A stretch of 64,000 bases of DNA from the NCBI GenBank assembly GCA_045345765.1, contig CP148265.1, positions 2,170,001-2,234,000 of the forward strand. Direction: 5' to 3'. The notes beneath the pieces are model-generated. The model worked only from the letters and a program-made list of their open reading frames with translations. It searched no databases and was not told the DNA's origin. Shown piece after piece: positions 7,943 to 15,633 of this stretch (positions within the stretch are counted from its first letter, which is position 1; each line of letters starts with the position of its first letter). The DNA comes from JAOARY01 sp045345765. GTDB taxonomy: Bacteria > Bacillota > Clostridia > Peptostreptococcales > Peptostreptococcaceae. A program made the position numbers and the translations under genes.

Positions 7943-8618
7943 TAAATTGGGTTTAGAAAATTATAAGCCATTAAGAGAAATCGTATTTGAACATTTAAGA
8001 CAGTCTATATTAACTGGAAAATTAGAACCGTCTCAAAGGCTTATGGAAGTACAATTAGCCGAAGAATTAGGTGTTAGTAGAACACCTGTAAGAGAAGCTA
8101 TTAGGAAGTTGGAATTAGAAGGTCTTGTAGTTATGATACCTAGAAAAGGTGCATATGTTGCAGATGTATCATTAAAAGATATAATAGAAGTTTTAGAAAT
8201 AAGATCTGCACTTGAGGGATTGGCAGCATCGCTATGTGCAAGTAGAATGGATGAAGAATCTTTAGAGAAATTAAAAAAGATTTCAGATGAATTTGAAGAA
8301 GCTTTAAAATTTGATAATGTTGAACTTATGGTTGAAAAGGATATTGCATTTCATGATTTAATATTTAAATCTACTAGTAATGATAAGTTAATACAAATGA
8401 ATAATTCATTAAGAGAGCAAGTTTATAGATTTAGAGTTATGTATATATCAGATTTTGATAAATCAAATAGTCTTATTAATGAACATAAATCTATTGTTAA
8501 AGCACTTATGAAAAAAGATAGTAAAGCAGCAATGGATGTTTCTATGAAACATATAGATAATGCACAAAGTTTTATCGTTGAAAAAAGTAAAGATTCTAAA
8601 ATTTTAAAAGTAGATTAA
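7926..8618 (+). CDS. GntR-family transcriptional regulator (FadR/FCD subfamily)
   Basis: A 230-residue repressor-type protein. Residues ~12-78 are the GntR winged helix: LREIVFEHLRQSILTGKLEP, LAEELGVSRTPVREAIRKLE and GLVVMIPRKGAYVA. Residues ~85-222 form an all-helical FCD ligand-binding domain (IIEVLEIRSALEGLAA, D and H residues in DIAFHDLIF and HKSIVKAL that typically bind a metal). The start is TTG at 7926, with GGAGGG eight bases upstream inside the end of ispE. A strong terminator follows. In clostridia a gene of this type often sits beside ispE. The target is unknown; FCD regulators usually respond to small carboxylates. Confidence 0.88.
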   Translation: MRDGISKLGLENYKPLREIVFEHLRQSILTGKLEPSQRLMEVQLAEELGVSRTPVREAIRKLELEGLVVMIPRKGAYVADVSLKDIIEVLEIRSALEGLAASLCASRMDEESLEKLKKISDEFEEALKFDNVELMVEKDIAFHDLIFKSTSNDKLIQMNNSLREQVYRFRVMYISDFDKSNSLINEHKSIVKALMKKDSKAAMDVSMKHIDNAQSFIVEKSKDSKILKVD

Positions 8619-8632
8619 TATATTTAAAAGAG

Positions 8633-8678
8633 AACCAATTTTTAAAAGTTTGATTTTTAAAATTGGTTTTATTTTTTG
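8633..8678 (+). terminator. Intrinsic terminator after the GntR gene
   Basis: AACCAATTTT (8633-8642) and AAAATTGGTT (8659-8668) form a perfect 10-bp stem; TTATTTTTT follows. Confidence 0.85.
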
Positions 8679-8760
8679 TAAATAATTAATATAGATAAAT
8701 TAGTTTATTTAAATTATAATAGCTTAGTAGAAGTTAATATAATATGAAGAAGGTGTTATT

Positions 8761-9819
8761 TTGAAGAAATTAAATATAGCATTGCTTTTTGGAGGAAATT
8801 CTAAAGAGTATGATGTATCACTTATATCAGCTACACACGTATATGAAGCATTAGATAAAGATAAATACAATGTATATAAAATAGGAATAACTAAGGATGG
8901 TTTTTTTAAATACCATAGTGGAAATATAGAAACTTTAAAAAATGATGATTGGCAGAATTATGTGGATAAAGATGTTGTAATTGATGTGCTTCCTAAAGAT
9001 AATGATGGAATGAAAATAATACTAAAAGATGAGAAAATAAAAATTGATGTTGTTTTACCTATAATACATGGGCCAAATTGCGAAGATGGAAGCATGCAAG
9101 GTTTTTTACAAACAGCAAAATGTAAATATGTAGGTTGTAATGTTTTATCTTCAGCAATAACTATGGATAAAATTCTTTGTAAGAAAGTATTTGACAGTAT
9201 AGGTTTAAAGCAAACTAAATATTTTTGGGTATTAAAAAATGAATACTATAAAAATAAAGAGAATATTATAAAAGATATTGAAGAAAAAATAAACTATCCT
9301 ATTTTTGTAAAACCGTCAAATATGGGTTCGAGTGTTGGAATATCAAAATGTGAATCAAGAGAAGAACTTATAAAAGGTATGGATTTGGCATTTGAATTTG
9401 ATTACAGAGTTGTTTTGGAAGAAGGTCTTAATATTAGAGAAATTGAAATTGGAATATTAGGAAATGATGATCTAAAAGTATCTGTTGCTGGGGAAATTCT
9501 TCCTGGAGCTAGTTTTTATGATTATGAAGATAAGTATATGAAATCAAATTCAAAAACACAAATACCAGCAGATATAACAAATGAACAAGAAGAAATAATT
9601 AAACAAATGGCTATAAAAGCATTTAAAATTATGGATTGTAAGGGTATGGCAAGGGTAGACTTTTTTATAGATAAAATTAGTGGAGAAGTTTATATAAATG
9701 AGATAAATACTATACCGGGATTTACACCAATTAGTATGTATCCAAAATTATTTATAAATTCTGGTATAAAATATAGTGAACTATTAGATGAACTTATTGA
9801 TTTAGCAATTAGTAGATAA
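8761..9819 (+). CDS. ddl: D-alanine--D-alanine ligase
   Basis: Makes D-Ala-D-Ala for peptidoglycan in the cytosol, using ATP. The 352-residue protein opens with IALLFGGNSKEYDVSLISA (the family G-G-x-S-x-E-x-x-V-S pattern), has the ATP-grasp segment IFVKPSNMGSSVGISK, the DYRVVLEEGL lid and the C-terminal metal and substrate residues in ARVDFFID and INEINTIPGFT. The start is TTG at 8761 after GAAGGTG. An insertion around residues 130-170 (KNEYYKNKENI) fits the longer VanA/Ddl B-like members. A DUF1934 gene follows 20 bases later, so they are one operon. Confidence 0.95.
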   Translation: MKKLNIALLFGGNSKEYDVSLISATHVYEALDKDKYNVYKIGITKDGFFKYHSGNIETLKNDDWQNYVDKDVVIDVLPKDNDGMKIILKDEKIKIDVVLPIIHGPNCEDGSMQGFLQTAKCKYVGCNVLSSAITMDKILCKKVFDSIGLKQTKYFWVLKNEYYKNKENIIKDIEEKINYPIFVKPSNMGSSVGISKCESREELIKGMDLAFEFDYRVVLEEGLNIREIEIGILGNDDLKVSVAGEILPGASFYDYEDKYMKSNSKTQIPADITNEQEEIIKQMAIKAFKIMDCKGMARVDFFIDKISGEVYINEINTIPGFTPISMYPKLFINSGIKYSELLDELIDLAISR

Positions 9820-9839
9820 GAAATTTTAGAGGTGTTTTT

Positions 9840-10262
9840 ATGAAGGAAGAGGCTTTTTTAGAGATAAAAACAGAGCAAATTGATTTAAATGGCAATATAG
9901 ATTTAGTTGAATTTAAAACCAAAGTAGAAATATTAAGAAAAAAAGATTATATATACATTAAATATGAGGGTAGTGAAGTGCTAAATACTGAAGGCACAAC
10001 AAATTTAATAAAAGTAGAAGATAATATTGTGACGATGAAAAAGATGGGAAAAAATTCGACAACTATGATATTTGAAGAAAATAAAAGATATAAAACTATT
10101 TATGGAACAGAATTAGGCTTTTTGCCTATGGAGATATTACCTGAGGTAGTCGATATAAATATTAGTAAGGATTTAAAGAAAACTCTAATAAAAATAGAAT
10201 ATAATATTTGCATAATTGGTATTTTTGAGGGTAAAAATATAATAACAATGAGATTTTTATAA
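9840..10262 (+). CDS. DUF1934 family beta-barrel protein
   Basis: A 140-residue cytosolic protein of the DUF1934 (YwiB-like) family, predicted as a lipocalin-like beta-barrel. Features are the alternating strand pattern DYIYIKYEGSEV, EGTTNLIKVEDNIVTMKKMG and the C-terminal ISKDLKKTLIKIEYNI. It has no signal peptide or membrane segment. The start ATG at 9840 follows GAGGTG. It lies 20 bases behind ddl. No biochemical function is established for this family to my knowledge. Confidence 0.75.
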   Translation: MKEEAFLEIKTEQIDLNGNIDLVEFKTKVEILRKKDYIYIKYEGSEVLNTEGTTNLIKVEDNIVTMKKMGKNSTTMIFEENKRYKTIYGTELGFLPMEILPEVVDINISKDLKKTLIKIEYNICIIGIFEGKNIITMRFL

Positions 10263-10347
10263 AATGAAAATGTAAAAAAAATTTTAAATTTTATTTTTTG
10301 AAATCTATTTTATAAAACTTTAGATTTATTTTTTACTTAATATTTAG

Positions 10348-10390
10348 TACTTTATAGTCACTATGAAGTAGCATTAATATCTGATAAAAT
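10348..10390 (+). promoter_or_regulatory. Near-perfect 23-bp dyad overlapping the -35 of an extended -10 promoter
   Basis: The dyad has arms TACTTtATAGT (10348-10358) and ACTATgAAGTA (10360-10370) around one central C; only one of 11 pairs is imperfect. An extended -10 element, TGATAAAAT (10382-10390), lies directly downstream with no good -35, so the dyad occupies the -35 position. This is the layout of an operator, or of an activator site replacing the -35 box, for the gene at 10427. Confidence 0.5.
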
Positions 10391-10426
10391 ATTATAAGAT
10401 AGAGTTTTTACTTCGAGGTGATTTCT

Positions 10427-11179
10427 TTGGAAAATAATGAAAATAAAATTATGATGGTTATAATACTCAATGTTACAATGTTTTGCTTAATAATGGCTGC
10501 GTCTTTAAATATTTATCTAAATTCTTTAGGTAAAGAAACTGTTATAACTAGGTTTAAGGATGCTGGAATTATGACTGATTATGACGAAATTGAAAGACAA
10601 AGAGCTATGATTTACAAAGAAGTGGACAATTTACCGATTTATAATCCTCTAAATAGCAAAGATTTTGATGCACTTATGACTTTAGGGTATGATGATAGGG
10701 TTATGTATTATAATTTAAAAAAGATAAATAAGTTTAATAATGAGGAGATTTTGGCTCTTATAGACTTAGGAAAAAATTATAATATTGATATGTCCGTATT
10801 CCTAGTAGCGCTTTCTTTAAATGAAAATTCTTTAGATACAAATGATATTTTTAAAGATGATAGTATCAAAGAAATTTTAGGCAGGGAATATAAAGAAAGT
10901 GAATATTTAATCTTGAATCAAAAGAAGAGAGATTATAAAAATCTATATGTTAAAGGGATGTATTTTAATTATTTATATGAAAAATACAAAAAAGAAAATA
11001 ATATAGAAGAAGATCCAATAATAATAAGCAGAAGAGTAAATAGTGCTAATGTAGATATTGTTAAAAATTTTTTAGCATTAGATAATTTTGTTATAAGTAA
11101 TTATGACAAATTGATGAGTACTTACAAAGATGCAGAAATATTAAGAATTACGAATAACAATTTATACGTAAATTATTAA
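10427..11179 (+). CDS. Membrane-anchored protein of unknown function
   Basis: A 250-residue protein I do not recognise. Residues ~7-30 form one hydrophobic segment (IMMVIILNVTMFCLIMAASL), giving a signal anchor. The remaining ~215 residues are mostly helical and charged, without cysteine pairs or a catalytic motif that I can see. The TTG at 10427 was chosen because CGAGGTG stands seven bases before it; a GTG at 10418 lies inside that ribosome site. It is a single-gene unit between a dyad-controlled promoter (10348-10390) and a strong terminator (11200). An extracytoplasmic role is inferred from the anchor only. Confidence 0.6.
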   Translation: MENNENKIMMVIILNVTMFCLIMAASLNIYLNSLGKETVITRFKDAGIMTDYDEIERQRAMIYKEVDNLPIYNPLNSKDFDALMTLGYDDRVMYYNLKKINKFNNEEILALIDLGKNYNIDMSVFLVALSLNENSLDTNDIFKDDSIKEILGREYKESEYLILNQKKRDYKNLYVKGMYFNYLYEKYKKENNIEEDPIIISRRVNSANVDIVKNFLALDNFVISNYDKLMSTYKDAEILRITNNNLYVNY

Positions 11180-11199
11180 GTAATTATTAAATATTTATT

Positions 11200-11238
11200 A
11201 AAATAAGCAATCATTTTGATTGCTTATTTTAATTTTTG
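11200..11238 (+). terminator. Intrinsic terminator before tilS
   Basis: AAAATAAGCAATCA (11200-11213) and TGATTGCTTATTTT (11217-11230) form a perfect 14-bp stem with a TTT loop, followed by AATTTTT. A- and T-flanks on both sides allow function in both directions. Confidence 0.85.
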
Positions 11239-11245
11239 ATATAAT
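11216..11245 (+). promoter_or_regulatory. Promoter for tilS overlapping the terminator
   Basis: TTGATT (11216-11221), an 18-base spacer and an extended -10 TGATATAAT (11237-11245). The -35 box lies in the downstream arm of the terminator stem, a compact arrangement. Confidence 0.5.
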
Positions 11246-11326
11246 GAGAGAATAGGTTCTTTGTACTGTGGTATTAAAATATAATAGTTATTGAATTATT
11301 TTGTAAATTTCAAGAGGAGCAGAAAT

Positions 11327-12712
11327 ATGATAAAGAGTATAATAAAGCAGACAATAAAAAGAGAAAATCTTATAGATAGAAATGATAAAATAATTATAGC
11401 CTTATCAGGAGGGCCAGATTCTGTTGCACTTTTACATGCTTTGAATAGTTTAAAAGAAGAATTAGAAATTAAATTATATGCGGCGCATTTGAATCATCAA
11501 ATAAGAGGTATAGAAGCACAAAAAGATGCTTTATATACAATGAAAATATGTGAAGAATTAGGGATAACATGTTTTGTTAGCTCAAAAGATGCTATAAAAT
11601 ATTCAAAAGAACATAAAATGTCTTTGGAGGAAGGTGCAAGAAAATTAAGATATGATATGTTTTTTGAATTAAAAGAGAAATTAAATGCAAATAAGATAGC
11701 AATAGCACATAATAAAGATGACCAAAGTGAAACATTTTTGATGAGAGTTATAAGGGGTAGCGGATTAGATGGTTTAAAAGGAATTAGATATAAAAGAGAT
11801 GATGGTATTATAAGACCTCTTTTGGATGTTGATAGGAAAAGTATCGAGAAATATTGTGGGGAATTTGAATTGAATCCAAGAATTGATAAGACTAATCTTG
11901 AAAATATATACACAAGAAATAAAATTAGATTAGATTTAATACCATATATAGAGGAACATTTTAATTCGAATTTAAAATCAAATATATCTAGACTTTGCAA
12001 TATGTTGTATGAAGATAGTAACTATATAAATAAAAATGCTAAAGAATATTTTGATAAAATAAAAATTGAAGATGATAGCAAAATAAAATTTAAAATTAAT
12101 GATATTAAAACTTTAGATTATTCAATAAAAAGTAGAGTATTTAGATTAGCATTACAAAAATTTATAGTTGATTTAAAAGGTATTGAATATATTCATATAG
12201 AAAATATTATAAAACTTTTAAATGGTGAAAAGGGTCAATTGATTGATATTAAAAAGGGTGTAAAAGCTTTTTTAATTGATGATGAAATTATATTTTCAAA
12301 AGAATATATAAAAAAAGAAGTCCAAAGATTAAATAGATATGAGTTACCCAAAAGTGGTTTTATAAAAATAAAAGAATTAAATTCGATATTAGAAATAAAG
12401 ACTTTTAAAAAAGGTGAAGAAGAATTAAAAAGTGACAAGTATACAAAATATTTTGATTTAGATAAGATATCTTCAAAACTTGTATTAAGGTCAAGGGAAA
12501 ATGGAGATAGAATTAAAATGTTAAACTCAGGAACTAAAAAAATAAAAGATTTGTTTATAGATATGAAAATAGAAAAGGATAAAAGAGAATTAATCCCAAT
12601 AATCTCTGAACAAAAAGGTATTTTATGGGTTGTTGGTCATAAAATGAGTGATGACTATAAAATTGAAGATAATACCAAAAATATTTTAAAATTATTTTTT
12701 AAAAATCTTTAA
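11327..12712 (+). CDS. tilS: tRNA(Ile)-lysidine synthetase
   Basis: Modifies C34 of the AUA-reading isoleucine tRNA to lysidine, using ATP and lysine. The 461-residue protein starts with the PP-loop ATPase domain: IALSGGPDSVALLHAL near residues 23-38 and AHNKDDQSETFLMRVIRGSGLDGLKGI further on, both diagnostic of TilS. The C-terminal part (~330-461) carries the substrate-specificity domain (LRSRENGDRIKM, KIKDLFIDMKIEK, ILWVVGHKMSDDYKI). The ATG at 11327 follows AAGAGGAGC; an upstream TTG at 11291 lacks a ribosome site. ftsH follows, a conserved order in low-GC Gram-positives, though an hpt gene that often lies between them is absent. Confidence 0.95.
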   Translation: MIKSIIKQTIKRENLIDRNDKIIIALSGGPDSVALLHALNSLKEELEIKLYAAHLNHQIRGIEAQKDALYTMKICEELGITCFVSSKDAIKYSKEHKMSLEEGARKLRYDMFFELKEKLNANKIAIAHNKDDQSETFLMRVIRGSGLDGLKGIRYKRDDGIIRPLLDVDRKSIEKYCGEFELNPRIDKTNLENIYTRNKIRLDLIPYIEEHFNSNLKSNISRLCNMLYEDSNYINKNAKEYFDKIKIEDDSKIKFKINDIKTLDYSIKSRVFRLALQKFIVDLKGIEYIHIENIIKLLNGEKGQLIDIKKGVKAFLIDDEIIFSKEYIKKEVQRLNRYELPKSGFIKIKELNSILEIKTFKKGEEELKSDKYTKYFDLDKISSKLVLRSRENGDRIKMLNSGTKKIKDLFIDMKIEKDKRELIPIISEQKGILWVVGHKMSDDYKIEDNTKNILKLFFKNL

Positions 12713-12750
12713 GAAATCATCAAAATTAAGTAAAATAGATATTTGTAATA

Positions 12751-12779
12751 TTGAAAATAAAAAAAAACTATGATAAAAT
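12751..12779 (+). promoter_or_regulatory. Promoter for ftsH
   Basis: TTGAAA (12751-12756), a 17-base spacer and an extended -10 TGATAAAAT (12771-12779). Confidence 0.6.
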
Positions 12780-12815
12780 TAATTGATACTTATGGAAAAG
12801 AGAGGAGGACTCTTT

Positions 12816-14840
12816 TTGAAGAAAAATTTCAGAGGATTTGGAGGAGTTGGCTTTTATCTACTAATAATTTTATTAATAGTCGTTGTTATGCAGTTTGCAA
12901 TACCACAAAATAATTCAACTACTTCATTCACATTTACACAGGTTTATAAACATTTGAAAGATGATAAGATTGAGTCTATAACATTTGTAAATCGTAGGAT
13001 AAGTGGAACATTAAAAGATGGTAAGAATTTTAATTCATATTTACCATATCCAGCAAGTGAAGATTTCTCGAAGCTTTTGGATCAAAAGATAAATGAGAAA
13101 AATCTTAAAGTTGAAGGAAAAGCAGAGGCTGGAACTCCTTGGATTATGCAATATATACCAACGTTTCTTATGATTATTGTTTTTGTAGTCATATGGTATT
13201 TGCTTATAAATAATTCCCAAGGTGGCGGAAGTAGAGTTATGAATTTTGGTAAATCAAGAGCTAAAAGGCATAAGGAAGATGAAAGTACAAAAGTTACATT
13301 TGCGGATGTAGCGGGTTTAGAAGAAGAAAAAGAAGAGTTAGAGGAAGTTGTAGATTTTCTAAAAAACCCTAAACGTTATATAGAACTTGGAGCTAGAATA
13401 CCAAAAGGTATTTTAATGGTAGGACCTCCTGGAACAGGAAAAACATATTTATCAAAAGCAGTTGCTGGCGAAGCTGGTGTACCATTTTACACAATAAGTG
13501 GTTCTGATTTTGTTGAAATGTTTGTCGGAGTAGGTGCTTCGAGAGTTAGAGATTTGTTTGAACAGGTTAAAAAGAATTCTTCTGGTATTATCTTTATTGA
13601 TGAAATAGATGCCGTTGGAAGAAAAAGAGGAGCAGGAATTGGTGGCGGAAATGATGAAAGAGAACAAACGCTAAATCAACTTCTTGTTGAAATGGATGGT
13701 TTTGGTGTCAATGAAGGGATAATAATAATCGGGGCTACAAATAGACCAGATACATTAGACCCAGCGATATTAAGACCAGGTAGATTTGATAGACAAATTA
13801 TGGTTGGAATACCAGATGTTAAAGGAAGAGAGGCTATATTAAAAGTTCATTCTAGGAATAAACCTTTATTTGAAGATGTAGATTTAAAAGTGTTAGCAAG
13901 AAGAACGCCTGGATTTACACCTGCTGATATAGAAAATTTAATGAATGAAGCTGCTTTACTTTCAGCTAGAAAAAGAGATAAATTTATTAAGATGGAGACT
14001 ATAGAAGAGGCAATAACGAAGGTTATAGCTGGACCAGCTAAGAAGTCAAAAGTAATAAGTGAAAAGGAAAGAAGACTTACAGCTTATCATGAAGCAGGAC
14101 ATGCTATTGTTGCGACATTGCTTCCTAATTCAGATCCAGTACATCAAGTTACTATTGTTCCAAGAGGACAAGCTGGTGGATTTACTATGATTCTACCATT
14201 AGAAGATAAATATTATGCAACTAAAACTGAGATGGAAGAAAAATTAATACATTTACTAGGTGGTCGTGTTGCAGAAAAATTAGTACTTGAAGATATTTCA
14301 ACAGGAGCTCAAAATGATTTGGAAAGAGTATCTAGGATTGCAAGAGGTATGGTTACTAAATACGGAATGAGTGATAAACTTGGAACTATGGCATTTGGAG
14401 ATAGTTCAGATGAAGTATTTTTGGGTAAAGATTTTACAACGAGAAGAAATTATTCTGAAGAGGTAGCATCTGAAATAGACAGAGAAATTAGAAGAATTGT
14501 TGATGAAGCATATGAAGAAACTATTAGATTGTTAGATGAAAATATGGATAAGCTTCACTATGTTGCCAAATGTTTATTGAAATATGAAACATTAGATGCA
14601 AATGAATATCAACGTGCATTTGATATGGAACTTTCTTTAGAAGATGAAGTTGAGGATGAAAAAATCAACTTAGAAAAAGAAGAAGAATCAAAAGTATCAG
14701 ATGATATTTCTTTAGAAAAAGAAGATGATTCTAAAAAAGAAACTATTTTAGAAAATAATTTGGATGAAAAATTAAAATTAGAAGAAAAAGAAGAAAAGAT
14801 TTATAAAAGTAAAAAAGAAAAGTTAGAAGATAATAAATAA
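12816..14840 (+). CDS. ftsH: ATP-dependent zinc metalloprotease FtsH
   Basis: Membrane-bound AAA+ protease for quality control and regulated proteolysis. Two membrane segments are visible (residues ~10-28 and ~110-130) around a short extracytoplasmic domain. The AAA domain has Walker A GPPGTGKT near residue 203, Walker B GIIFIDEIDAVG and the arginine-finger region RPGRFDRQI. The zinc protease motif HEAGHA lies near residue 425. The C-terminal ~65 residues are a repetitive Glu/Lys tail (EKEEES, EKEDDS, EEKEEK), longer than in most FtsH. The TTG at 12816 was chosen because AGAGGAGGAC stands before it; upstream in-frame ATGs at 12783 and 12792 lack a ribosome site. A terminator follows at 14922. 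Confidence 0.95.
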   Translation: MKKNFRGFGGVGFYLLIILLIVVVMQFAIPQNNSTTSFTFTQVYKHLKDDKIESITFVNRRISGTLKDGKNFNSYLPYPASEDFSKLLDQKINEKNLKVEGKAEAGTPWIMQYIPTFLMIIVFVVIWYLLINNSQGGGSRVMNFGKSRAKRHKEDESTKVTFADVAGLEEEKEELEEVVDFLKNPKRYIELGARIPKGILMVGPPGTGKTYLSKAVAGEAGVPFYTISGSDFVEMFVGVGASRVRDLFEQVKKNSSGIIFIDEIDAVGRKRGAGIGGGNDEREQTLNQLLVEMDGFGVNEGIIIIGATNRPDTLDPAILRPGRFDRQIMVGIPDVKGREAILKVHSRNKPLFEDVDLKVLARRTPGFTPADIENLMNEAALLSARKRDKFIKMETIEEAITKVIAGPAKKSKVISEKERRLTAYHEAGHAIVATLLPNSDPVHQVTIVPRGQAGGFTMILPLEDKYYATKTEMEEKLIHLLGGRVAEKLVLEDISTGAQNDLERVSRIARGMVTKYGMSDKLGTMAFGDSSDEVFLGKDFTTRRNYSEEVASEIDREIRRIVDEAYEETIRLLDENMDKLHYVAKCLLKYETLDANEYQRAFDMELSLEDEVEDEKINLEKEEESKVSDDISLEKEDDSKKETILENNLDEKLKLEEKEEKIYKSKKEKLEDNK

Positions 14841-14921
14841 TAACAAATTAAATATATTTTAAAAAATTCTTTGTCAAGTTTTCTTGTAAAGAGTTTTAGG
14901 AAGAAAATAATGTAATCCTTG

Positions 14922-14972
14922 AAGGTAGTGTGAAAATGAAAAAAACTCATTTTTATGCTACCTTTATTTTAT
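14922..14972 (+). terminator. Intrinsic terminator of ftsH
   Basis: AAGGTAG (14922-14928) pairs with CTACCTT (14958-14964), and an inner AAAATGA pairs with TCATTTT; TATTTTATT follows. A 20-codon reading frame inside it has no ribosome site. Confidence 0.7.
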
Positions 14973-15258
14973 TAATAGAAAAGAAATTATTTTATTAAAT
15001 ATTATTATTATGAAAAAATTAATAAATTTCTTGCATTTTAATATAAAAATAATAATGATTAGATATGTAATTTTATTTTTGAATTAAAATAGAATATATG
15101 TATATTTAAAATTAATGTAATAGTCTGAAAATAAGGTTTTTCAAAGAATTAAAAAAATAAAAGAAAAATTCGTTAAAATTTAAATTAATATATTAAAAAA
15201 AAGAAGAGAATAAAAAATTATTATAGATTAATAAAAAATGAAAAAATAAAAAAAAGAA

Positions 15259-15287
15259 TTGCATAAAAAATATATTTGTCCTATAAT
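15259..15287 (+). promoter_or_regulatory. Promoter of a structured leader/small RNA
   Basis: TTGCAT (15259-15264), a 17-base spacer and a consensus TATAAT (15282-15287). The start of transcription would be at about 15294. Confidence 0.65.
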
Positions 15288-15293
15288 AAATAG

Positions 15294-15410
15294 TAAGAAA
15301 CCTATATCAAAACCTTGTTAGTTATGATAATGAAATGGCCTTTCATTATAAAAGTAACTATGTGCGGTAAAATTTTAGACTCTGGTCTGTTTTAGCGCAT
15401 TTTTTTGTTG
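15294..15410 (+). ncRNA. Candidate structured small RNA or attenuating leader
   Basis: From the predicted start the RNA folds into two stems. Stem 1 has outer arms TAGTTA/TAACTA and inner arms ATAATGAAA/TTTCATTAT (about 15319-15360). Stem 2 is a stacked hairpin with arms TGCG-g-TAAAA...AGAC and GTCT-g-TTTTA-g-CGCA, followed directly by seven T (15402-15408), that is an intrinsic terminator. No reading frame fits. The RNA lies ~220 bases before the transporter of the succinate operon. I compared it by eye with known classes (T-box, cobalamin, purine, SAM, TPP, lysine, c-di-GMP) and found no match. It may be a terminating riboswitch-like leader or a free small RNA. Confidence 0.55.
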
Positions 15411-15633
15411 GGAACATTGACAAAAAATTATTAAACTTTATTGAGCTTTATAATTTTTTTATACAAAAACAACCTTAAAAGCATAATAAATATTAGTTTG
15501 AGGGGTATAATTATTATAAAAAACAATATTTGTGTTAATTTATTATTAATTTAAGTTTAATAGTTTAGGATTTTCAACTTACGGTTTTTGTAACTTATTT
15601 TGATTGGGGAAGATAAGAAAGGAAGGGTTGAAT

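Larger units (their letters stand above)
14841..15633 (+). other. Long intergenic region before the transporter gene
   Basis: These 793 bases contain no credible gene. They hold the ftsH terminator (14922-14972), then about 280 bases of extremely AT-rich sequence in which I see nothing, then a consensus promoter (15259-15287), a structured ~115-nt transcript with its own terminator (15294-15410), and a 220-base AT-rich leader up to the transporter's ribosome site. The long untranslated leader suggests regulated expression of the downstream operon. Confidence 0.6.

Noticed and set aside
11497..12000. Minus-strand reading frame of ~167 codons inside tilS
   Set aside because: It lies opposite conserved TilS sequence and has no start signals.
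14937..14999. 20-codon open frame after ftsH
   Set aside because: It is formed by the arms of the ftsH terminator and lacks a ribosome site.
15294..15410. Cobalamin riboswitch before the B12-dependent pathway
   Set aside because: No B12-box-like sequence is present here, nor before the mutase (18976-19337) or cobQ (39178-39395).
15417..15454. Second promoter TTGACA...TATAAT before the transporter
   Set aside because: The spacing is 26 bases, too long for a sigma-A promoter.
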